NCBI GenBank assembly: GCA_015066575.1
Contig: SVOD01000008.1
Coordinates: 1-32,304 of the forward strand
From: Oscillospiraceae bacterium
GTDB taxonomy: Bacteria > Bacillota > Clostridia > Oscillospirales > Acutalibacteraceae
Direction of reading: 5' to 3'
Length of the DNA: 32,304 nucleotides
Part shown: positions 16,929 to 23,252 of the stretch, one piece after another
Layout of the letters: each line of letters begins with the position of its first letter
Numbering within the stretch: the stretch's first letter is position 1
Notes under the pieces: generated by a model
What the model saw: the letters and a program-made list of their open reading frames with translations, nothing else
Told to the model about the DNA's origin: nothing
Databases searched by the model: none
Made by a program: the position numbers and the translations under genes

Positions 16929-16944
16929 TAGCAATTCACTTCTA

Positions 16945-16978
16945 AACAGAGTAGGGTAACACCTGCTCTGTTTTTTTT
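16945..16978 (+). terminator. Terminator after the dockerin-like gene
   Basis: AACAGAG-t-AGG...CCT-g-CTCTGTT with T8 tail. Confidence 0.85.
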
Positions 16979-17038
16979 GCACACCTTGTGCCTCTCTTTC
17001 ATAGTATGAATTGAAATTGATGAAAGGGGGAAACGAGA

Positions 17039-17131
17039 ATGTGCTGTGGTAACTCCAACAATAATTCCATCTGCTGGATTATTCTCATCGTCATCGTTTT
17101 ACTTGCTATCGGCAATGGTTTTGACGACTGA
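17039..17131 (+). CDS. 30-aa membrane microprotein MCCGNSNNNSICWIILIVIVLLAIGNGFDD, absent from the ORF track
   Basis: ATG after SD-like gaaaggggg; hydrophobic stretch; own downstream terminator; resembles short YjcZ-type spore-associated peptides (recall, unverified). Confidence 0.65.
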   Translation: MCCGNSNNNSICWIILIVIVLLAIGNGFDD

Positions 17132-17170
17132 TTGATACGCTGACATAATCAATTTGATTGTTGTTTCTTG

Positions 17171-17227
17171 AATATCTCTGCGCTTTCGGGTATAATGACA
17201 GTAATCGAAACGCAGAGATATTTTTTT
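17171..17227 (+). terminator. Long-stem terminator after the microprotein
   Basis: AATATCTCTGCG(c)TTTCG ... CGAAACGCAGAGATATT followed by T tract. Confidence 0.8.
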
Positions 17228-17299
17228 AATGCGGAATGCGGAATGCGGAATTCGGAATTAAAGGGCGACACATTCGCACTTGTTCCGCTGCGCTCTATG
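17228..17299 (+). repeat. Heptamer array plus module F
   Basis: aatgcggaatgcggaatgcggaattcggaattaaagggcgacacattcgcacttgttccgctgcgctctat. Confidence 0.9.
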
Positions 17300-17329
17300 T
17301 TATTGTTGCGAGTTCATAAAAACGAACTT

Positions 17330-17401
17330 GTGTTAAAATGCAACGCTTTGCGTTGCCACTACTCGCCAATAGGCTAATAGGCTAATTTGCTAATAGGCTA
17401 T
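17330..17401 (-). repeat. Octamer array plus covarying hairpin module, inverted
   Basis: Reverse strand: TAGCCTAT/TAGCAAAT array, then agtagtg GCAACGC-aaa-GCGTTGC attttaaca. Confidence 0.85.
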
Positions 17402-17454
17402 ACATTATCCGCGCAAGCGAAGTGTCGGCTGTGAAAAAGGAAGGAAAGGAAACG

Positions 17455-18384
17455 ATGGAGCAGAATTGGATTGATATTGCTTTATGTGTGGCAGTGGAGG
17501 ATGCCGAGCAGGCGGCGTGGCTGATTGGCGAGTGTACGCCCTACGGCTTGTATATTGAAGACTACAGCCGCTTGGAGGAGGAAACGCGCGAGATTGCACA
17601 CATTGATTTAATCGACCGCGATTTGCTGCAAAAAGACAGAGAGCATGCGATTATCCACATATATATCGGCGAGAATGAAAACCCGCAGGAGTGCATTGCC
17701 ATGCTCGGTGAGCGCTTAAAGAGCGCGGGCATTGCGTATGAATATCACTTTACCGCCATCAAACAGGAGGATTGGGCAAACAATTGGAAGCAGTATTTTC
17801 ATCAGCTGCCCATCGGCGAAAAGCTGCTCATTTGCCCGAGCTGGGAGCAGGCACAAAACCCGCAGGGGAGAGCCGTGCTCTATTTGGAACCCGGTATGGC
17901 ATTCGGCACGGGAACGCACGCCACGACCTGCCTTTGCATGGAAGTAATGGAAAAATACATTACACCCCAAACGCGCATGCTCGATGTCGGCTGCGGCAGC
18001 GGGATTTTGGCGCTCAGCGCCGTGCTGCTCGGGGCTCAGAGCGCTATCGGTGCGGATATAGATGAAAAGGCAGTCAAAACCGCAGCGGAAAACGCAGCGC
18101 GCAACGGATTTGCACCGCCGCGCATTCGCTTTGAGCAAGGCGATTTAACCGAGAGAATCAGCGGGCAGTTCAACCTGATTGTCGCCAACATTGTTGCGGA
18201 TGTTATTGTGGTGCTCTGTGAGCAAATCACCCGCTTTATGAGCGAGGATGCTTTCTTTATTGTCAGCGGCATTATTCTGGAGAGTGAAGCGCAGGTGCGC
18301 GCTGCTTTCGAGAAGCAGGCGCTACGCATTATTGAGCGGCGCGAAAAAGCGGGCTGGGTTGCCTTTGTGCTGCAAAAAGCATAA
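17455..18384 (+). CDS. prmA: Ribosomal protein L11 methyltransferase
   Basis: FGTGTHATTCLCMEVME, MLDVGCGSGILALSAVLLGA; ATG with SD aaggaaagg. Confidence 0.95.
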   Translation: MEQNWIDIALCVAVEDAEQAAWLIGECTPYGLYIEDYSRLEEETREIAHIDLIDRDLLQKDREHAIIHIYIGENENPQECIAMLGERLKSAGIAYEYHFTAIKQEDWANNWKQYFHQLPIGEKLLICPSWEQAQNPQGRAVLYLEPGMAFGTGTHATTCLCMEVMEKYITPQTRMLDVGCGSGILALSAVLLGAQSAIGADIDEKAVKTAAENAARNGFAPPRIRFEQGDLTERISGQFNLIVANIVADVIVVLCEQITRFMSEDAFFIVSGIILESEAQVRAAFEKQALRIIERREKAGWVAFVLQKA

Positions 18385-18390
18385 AAACAT

Positions 18391-18414
18391 CTGTAAATGA
18401 ATAGTGCTTTACAG
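18391..18414. promoter_or_regulatory. 24-nt inverted repeat CTGTAAA-N9/10-(C)TTTACAG
   Basis: ctgtaaatgaatagtgctttacag; same ends and length as 18764-18787. Confidence 0.6.
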
Positions 18415-18424
18415 CGATTTTTCA

Positions 18425-18468
18425 GCCTCGATTTCCCCGAAAAAACAGGGTAATCGAGGCGCTTTTTT
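18425..18468 (+). terminator. Terminator after prmA
   Basis: GCCTCGATT...AATCGAGGC-GCTTTTTT. Confidence 0.85.
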
Positions 18469-18728
18469 GTGAAAAAACAGCGCAGACTGCTTTAACTGTT
18501 TTGTAATAAAATCGACACATTGCGGCGAAAAGCGACTGCCAAGCAGAGGCGCAATACGCGCAAAAGCGTGTGTTTTTACCGGCAAAACGGCTCAACGGAT
18601 GCGTACTGCCACTTCCTGTTTTCCTCGTAGCGATGCGTTTTTTTAAAAAACACAGTGGCATGTCGGTGAAAAAAGCGCCGCTTGTACGCAGCAGGGGCAG
18701 ATTGCATTAAATTGTAATAAATTTGTTA

Positions 18729-18757
18729 TTGACATTTATGCTTACATTTAGTATAAT
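18729..18757 (+). promoter_or_regulatory. Promoter of ylxM-ffh
   Basis: TTGACA, 17 bp, TATAAT. Confidence 0.9.
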
Positions 18758-18763
18758 ATCACA

Positions 18764-18787
18764 CTGTAAAGAAAAATGGCTTTACAG
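18764..18787 (+). promoter_or_regulatory. Inverted repeat at the predicted 5' end of the ylxM transcript
   Basis: CTGTAAAG-aaaaatgg-CTTTACAG. Confidence 0.65.
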
Positions 18788-18804
18788 CTATGGGAGGGAT
18801 TCAA

Positions 18805-19182
18805 ATGGCAAAAAATTTGAATATTACCGTGTATCTCGATTTCTACGGCGAAATGCTTACCGATAAGCAAAGGGAGTATTTGGAGTACTATTATAATGAC
18901 GATTTATCCCTTTCCGAAATTGCCAGCAATATCCCTTACGGTGAAAAGGGCAGGTCTCGCCAGGCTGTCAGAGATGTGATTAAGCGCGCGGAAGGTCAGC
19001 TCATTGAAATGGAAACAAAACTTGGCTTGGTCAAGCGCTTTATGACCGTGCAGGAAGGGTTAAATGAAATCATTGAGTGCGCGGAGATTATCAACAAAAC
19101 CAATCTCAATTTCGGGCTTTCCCGCGAAATTAATGATGCGGTTATCAAAATCAAAGCAATCGCCGGCAATCTTGCCGATTAG
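18805..19182 (+). CDS. ylxM: YlxM family DNA-binding protein (SRP operon)
   Basis: MAKNLNITVYLDFYGEMLTDKQREYLEYYYNDDLSLSEIA; precedes ffh; SD GGGAGG. Confidence 0.93.
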   Translation: MAKNLNITVYLDFYGEMLTDKQREYLEYYYNDDLSLSEIASNIPYGEKGRSRQAVRDVIKRAEGQLIEMETKLGLVKRFMTVQEGLNEIIECAEIINKTNLNFGLSREINDAVIKIKAIAGNLAD

Positions 19183-19190
19183 GAGTTAAC

Positions 19191-20555
19191 ATGGCATTTG
19201 AAGGTTTAAGTGAAAAACTATCGGCTGCTTTTAAGCGCTTGCGCTCAAAGGGTAAGTTGACCGAAGCCGATGTGAAAGCCGCCATGAGAGAAGTTCGCCT
19301 GGCGCTGCTGGAAGCGGATGTTAACTATAAAGTAGCAAAAGATTTTACCAATAAAGTCACCGAGAGAGCCATCGGGCAGGATGTGATGGAAAGCCTGACG
19401 CCGGCGCAAATGGTTATCAAAATTGTCGATGAGGAGCTGTGCGAGCTGATGGGCGGCACCGAAACCCGCCTGGCAACCTCCTCGCGCCTGCCGACCATCG
19501 TGATGATGTGCGGCTTGCAGGGCTCCGGTAAAACCACCCACTCCGGCAAGCTGGCGCTCATGCTCAAAAATCAGGGGCACCGCCCGCTGCTGGTCGCTTG
19601 TGACGTATACCGACCGGCTGCGATTAAGCAGCTGCAGGTTGTGGGCGAAAAAATCGGCGTTCCCGTTTTTGAAAAAGGGCAGTCAGACCCGGTGCAAATT
19701 GCCCTGGAGGCAGTCAAATACGCAAGGGACTACGGCTACGACTATATGTTTTTAGATACCGCAGGTCGCTTGCATATTGATGAAGTGCTCATGGATGAGC
19801 TGCGCAACATTAAAGCGCAGGTGCATCCGCACGAAATTTTGCTTGTCGTCGATGCCATGACCGGTCAGGATGCGGTCAATGTGGCAGCGGCATTTGATGA
19901 AGCCCTGGGGATAGACGGTTTGGTGATTACCAAGCTCGACGGTGACACCAGAGGCGGTGCGGCACTTTCCGCAAAGGCGGTAACCGGCAAGCCAATCAAA
20001 TTTGCAGGTATCGGCGAGAAACTCGAGGATTTGGAAGTATTCCACCCCGACAGAATGGCAAAGCGCATTCTCGGCATGGGCGATGTACTCACCCTTATTG
20101 AGAAAGCCGAACAGCAGATTGATGAAAAATCGGCGGCAAAATTAGAGCAAAAGCTCAGAAAAAATAAATTTGATTTAGATGATTTGCTTGAGCAATTGGA
20201 GCAAATCCGCAATATGGGTTCGATTAAGGACCTGCTGGGCATGATTCCCGGGATGAGCAAGAAAATCGGCGATGCGGATATCGACGAGCGCCAGTTCGAC
20301 CGCTTACAGGCAATCATTCGCTCGATGACGGCGAAGGAGCGCAAGAATCCCGATATTATCAACCCGTCTCGCAAGCGTAGAATTGCTGCGGGTAGCGGTA
20401 CGCAGGTGGAAGATGTCAACCGTGTGCTCAAGCAGCATCGCGATATGCAAAAGATGTTTAAGCAGATGAACTCCAAGTCCATGAAGCGCAAAATGTCCCG
20501 CATGGGCGGCATGGGCGGTATGGGCCCCGGCGGTATGAGCGGATTTGGGTTTTAA
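19191..20555 (+). CDS. ffh: Signal recognition particle protein Ffh (SRP54)
   Basis: GLQGSGKTTHSGKLA, DTAGRLHID, TKLDGDTRGGAALS; Met-rich C-terminus. Confidence 0.98.
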   Translation: MAFEGLSEKLSAAFKRLRSKGKLTEADVKAAMREVRLALLEADVNYKVAKDFTNKVTERAIGQDVMESLTPAQMVIKIVDEELCELMGGTETRLATSSRLPTIVMMCGLQGSGKTTHSGKLALMLKNQGHRPLLVACDVYRPAAIKQLQVVGEKIGVPVFEKGQSDPVQIALEAVKYARDYGYDYMFLDTAGRLHIDEVLMDELRNIKAQVHPHEILLVVDAMTGQDAVNVAAAFDEALGIDGLVITKLDGDTRGGAALSAKAVTGKPIKFAGIGEKLEDLEVFHPDRMAKRILGMGDVLTLIEKAEQQIDEKSAAKLEQKLRKNKFDLDDLLEQLEQIRNMGSIKDLLGMIPGMSKKIGDADIDERQFDRLQAIIRSMTAKERKNPDIINPSRKRRIAAGSGTQVEDVNRVLKQHRDMQKMFKQMNSKSMKRKMSRMGGMGGMGPGGMSGFGF

Positions 20556-20608
20556 TTCGGAATGCGGAGTTCGGAATGCGGAATGAGCGGTGGTGCCGCT
20601 TGCGGCAC
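20555..20608 (+). repeat. Heptamer array plus covarying hairpin
   Basis: attcggaatgcggagttcggaatgcggaatgagcggtg GTGCCGC-tt-GCGGCAC. Confidence 0.85.
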
Positions 20609-20664
20609 ATTAGAATGCGAAACGCAGTTTCGCCACCACAACTCCACACTCCACACTCCACACT
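20609..20664 (-). repeat. Second heptamer array (GTGGAGT) plus covarying hairpin, inverted
   Basis: Reverse strand: gtgtggagtgtggagtgtggagttgtggtg GCGAAAC-tgc-GTTTCGC attcta. Confidence 0.8.
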
Positions 20665-20741
20665 TTTTTCGTAAACCGGCAGGGTAACCTGCTTGAATAA
20701 ATTATGGAAACAATACCAATATATTTGGGAGGTAAATTAAA

Positions 20742-20984
20742 ATGGCAGTAAAAATCAGACTTCGTAGAATGGGCGCTAAGAAAGCACCCTACTATCGTAT
20801 CGTGGTGGCAGATTCCAGATATCCTCGTGACGGTCGTTTCATCGAGGAAATCGGTGTATACAATCCTTTGAAGGAGCCTGCGGAAATCAAGGTGGATGCG
20901 GAAAAGGCAAAGCAATGGATTAGCAATGGCGCACAGCCGACCGATACCGTCAAAGCCCTTTTGAAGAAAAACGGCGTTCTTTAA
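20742..20984 (+). CDS. rpsP: 30S ribosomal protein S16
   Basis: [42 protein letters not shown]. Confidence 0.99.
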   Translation: MAVKIRLRRMGAKKAPYYRIVVADSRYPRDGRFIEEIGVYNPLKEPAEIKVDAEKAKQWISNGAQPTDTVKALLKKNGVL

Positions 20985-21019
20985 TTGCGGGCAGGGTTTT
21001 CAAAACGGAGGAAAAATAA

Positions 21020-21253
21020 GTGAAAGATTTACTTGTGTCCATCGCACAGGGTTTAGTTGACGCACCTTCAGAAGTCACCGTAGAGGTTGATGAACCGAAC
21101 GCGGAAGGGGTAACGGTATACCATTTGCACGTTGCACCCGATGATATGGGGCGCGTTATCGGTAAGCAGGGCAGAATTGCCAAGGCAATTCGCGTTGTGA
21201 TGCGCGCTGCCTCCAACCGGCAGGATGCGAAAATTGCGGTGGAAATTGACTAA
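21020..21253 (+). CDS. khpA: KH domain RNA-binding protein KhpA (YlqC)
   Basis: 77 aa; VAPDDMGRVIGKQGRIAKAIRVVMRAAS; GTG start; between rpsP and rimM. Confidence 0.95.
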   Translation: MKDLLVSIAQGLVDAPSEVTVEVDEPNAEGVTVYHLHVAPDDMGRVIGKQGRIAKAIRVVMRAASNRQDAKIAVEID

Positions 21254-21260
21254 AATGACA

Positions 21261-21297
21261 AAAACCCCCGAAGTCCTTTTGCGGATGCGGGGTTTTT
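21261..21297 (+). terminator. Terminator between khpA and rimM
   Basis: AAAACCCC...GGGGTTTTTT. Confidence 0.75.
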
Positions 21298-21318
21298 TGT
21301 TTGTTGCAGGGAGAAAGC

Positions 21319-21834
21319 ATGGCAAAAGAGTACCTGGAAGCGGGAAAGATTGTGTCAACCCACGGTGTGCGCGGTGAAATGCGCGTCAAGCCGCTGAGTG
21401 ACGATGCATCCTTTTTGAGCGGATTTGATACGGTTTTTTTTGACAGCGGCGGGCAGGAGCCCGTGCGCGTGATTGCCGCGCGCCCTCACGGGAATGTGAC
21501 ACTGCTCAGCTTAGAGGGTGTCGATACCGTGGAAAAAGCGGAGCGCCTGCGCGGCAAGTCGCTGTTTATTCAAAAAAGTCAGGCAGTATTGCCGCAGGGC
21601 AGCTATTTTATTGAAGATATTATCGGTCTGCAGGCAGTTGATGAAGTCGGCGGCGAAGTGCTCGGCACTGTCAGCGATGTGCAGGCGTACCCTGCCAACG
21701 ATGTGTGGTTTATCCGCAACGGGGAAAGGGAAGTGCTCATTCCCAATATTCCGGACGTAGTCAAAAAAGTGTGTATAGAAGAGGGCAAAGTGTATATTCA
21801 TAAAATGAAAGGGCTGTTTGAAGATGCGCATTGA
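21319..21834 (+). CDS. rimM: 16S rRNA processing protein RimM
   Basis: YLEAGKIVSTHGVRGEMRVKPLSD; C-terminal PRC-barrel-like region. Confidence 0.96.
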   Translation: MAKEYLEAGKIVSTHGVRGEMRVKPLSDDASFLSGFDTVFFDSGGQEPVRVIAARPHGNVTLLSLEGVDTVEKAERLRGKSLFIQKSQAVLPQGSYFIEDIIGLQAVDEVGGEVLGTVSDVQAYPANDVWFIRNGEREVLIPNIPDVVKKVCIEEGKVYIHKMKGLFEDAH

Positions 21835-22567
21835 TATATTAACTCTGTTTCCCGAGATGTGCTATGCGTACTTAAATGAGAGCATTATCGGCAGAGCCAG
21901 GAAAAAAGGCGCAATTACCATTGAGTGCGAAAATATTCGCGATTACACGCTCGACAAGCACAATCGGGTGGATGATGCGCCCTATGCCGGCACCACCGGG
22001 ATGGTGATGCAGGCACAGCCGATTTATGATTGTTATATGTCGCTGTGCGAAGCGTTGGAAAAAAAGCCGCATTTGATTTATATGTCGCCACAGGGCAAAA
22101 CCCTCACCCAACAGCGCGCGCTGGAGCTGAGCAAGCTCGATAACATCGCCCTGTTATGCGGGCATTACGAGGGTGTGGACGAGCGCGTGATTGAAGAAAT
22201 TGTCGATGAAGAAATCTCCTGCGGTGACTATGTGCTCACCGGCGGCGAGCTGCCGGCGCTGCTGCTCGCGGACTGCATTGCGCGCATGGTGCCGGGGGTG
22301 CTGCCAAATGAGGAGGCCTACACCAATGAAAGCCATTTTGCCTCTCTTTTGGAAGCGCCGCAGTATACAAGACCTTATGAATGGCGCGGCAAAACCGTGC
22401 CGGATATTTTGCTTTCGGGACATCACAAGGCGGTTGCCGCATGGAAGCGGCAGCAGGCAATCAGGCGTACCCTTTTGCGCCGCCCCGACCTTCTGGAGCG
22501 CGCCGATTTGAGCGAAAAAGAGCGCGCGTATGTGCAGCAATTAAAAGGTGAATTTGAGTCAAATTAA
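21824..22567 (+). CDS. trmD: tRNA (guanine-N1)-methyltransferase
   Basis: MRIDILTLFPEM, CGHYEGVDERVIEEIVDEEISCGDYVLTGGELPAL; overlaps the rimM 3' end. Confidence 0.98.
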   Translation: MRIDILTLFPEMCYAYLNESIIGRARKKGAITIECENIRDYTLDKHNRVDDAPYAGTTGMVMQAQPIYDCYMSLCEALEKKPHLIYMSPQGKTLTQQRALELSKLDNIALLCGHYEGVDERVIEEIVDEEISCGDYVLTGGELPALLLADCIARMVPGVLPNEEAYTNESHFASLLEAPQYTRPYEWRGKTVPDILLSGHHKAVAAWKRQQAIRRTLLRRPDLLERADLSEKERAYVQQLKGEFESN

Positions 22568-22711
22568 ACATTTTCACGGGCAATTGTTTATAAATTCTGC
22601 TCTAAACGTAAAAAAACAGCTGATTTTTTGTAAATTTGCACAAAAAACTTAACACCGTTAAATAAATATTCGGGAAGAAAGCTGAAAATGTAAAAAAGCG
22701 GTGCGAAAATA

Positions 22712-22739
22712 TTGACCTATTGCTAAAAAAAGGTATAAT
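22712..22739 (+). promoter_or_regulatory. Promoter upstream of HPr gene
   Basis: TTGACC, 16 bp, TATAAT. Confidence 0.75.
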
Positions 22740-22800
22740 ATATATTGTATTTTAAGAAATAAACCAATCTAAAACTGCGATTGCGTTTGGGGGTATTAAT

Positions 22801-23064
22801 ATGTTTATTAAAAGTGTTGAAGTCAGTAATAAAGTCGGTTTACATGCGCGTCCTGCGACATTCTTTATTCAAAAAGCCAATGAATTCAAATCTACCATCT
22901 GGGTGGAGAAGGACGGCAGAAGAGTCAATGCAAAGAGCCTTTTAGGTGTGCTCTCGCTCGGTATTGCACAAGATACTTCTATCAACATTATTGCCGACGG
23001 CGCCGATGAAGAGCTTGCTGTCAACAGCTTGGTAGAGCTTGTCGAGGAAGGCTTAAACGGCTAA
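22801..23064 (+). CDS. ptsH: HPr family phosphocarrier protein
   Basis: GLHARPATFF (His15 site), NAKSLLGVLSLGI (Ser46 region). Confidence 0.93.
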   Translation: MFIKSVEVSNKVGLHARPATFFIQKANEFKSTIWVEKDGRRVNAKSLLGVLSLGIAQDTSINIIADGADEELAVNSLVELVEEGLNG

Positions 23065-23083
23065 AAAAGATGACAGATAACCC

Positions 23084-23117
23084 GGCACTGTGAATGCTTC
23101 ACAGTGCCTTTATGTTT
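23084..23117 (+). terminator. Terminator after HPr gene
   Basis: GGCACTGTGAA-tgc-TTCACAGTGCC-TTTATGTTT. Confidence 0.8.
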
Positions 23118-23128
23118 ATGACAATTAC

Positions 23129-23193
23129 AATGCGGAATGCGGAATTCGGAATGCGGAATTAAAGGTGGCGAAGCTATGCTTCGCATTTTAAAA
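23129..23193 (+). repeat. Heptamer array plus covarying hairpin
   Basis: caatgcggaatgcggaattcggaatgcggaattaaaggtg GCGAAGC-tat-GCTTCGC attttaaaa. Confidence 0.88.
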
Positions 23194-23252
23194 GCAGTTC
23201 GCACCAACGAACAGGCGCACAAGTGTGCAAACAAGAAAGAAGGTGAAGAAGC

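Noticed and set aside
17168-17377. ORF containing NAECGMRNSELKGDTFALVPLRSM and similar peptides elsewhere (e.g. 11609-11926, 20458-20661)
   Set aside because: Translations of the heptamer array/module F repeats; same peptide-like strings appear wherever the repeat occurs, so not genuine coding.
18422-18661. 79-aa minus-strand ORF MPLCFLKKRIATRKTG...
   Set aside because: No RBS, covers a terminator, and no recognisable domain.
18469-18728. Possible SRP RNA next to ffh
   Set aside because: I could not find the conserved helix 8 GGAA/GNAR loop context on either strand.
1-23193. Short tandem arrays as CRISPR
   Set aside because: Units are 7-8 bp with no unique spacers; no cas genes in the window.
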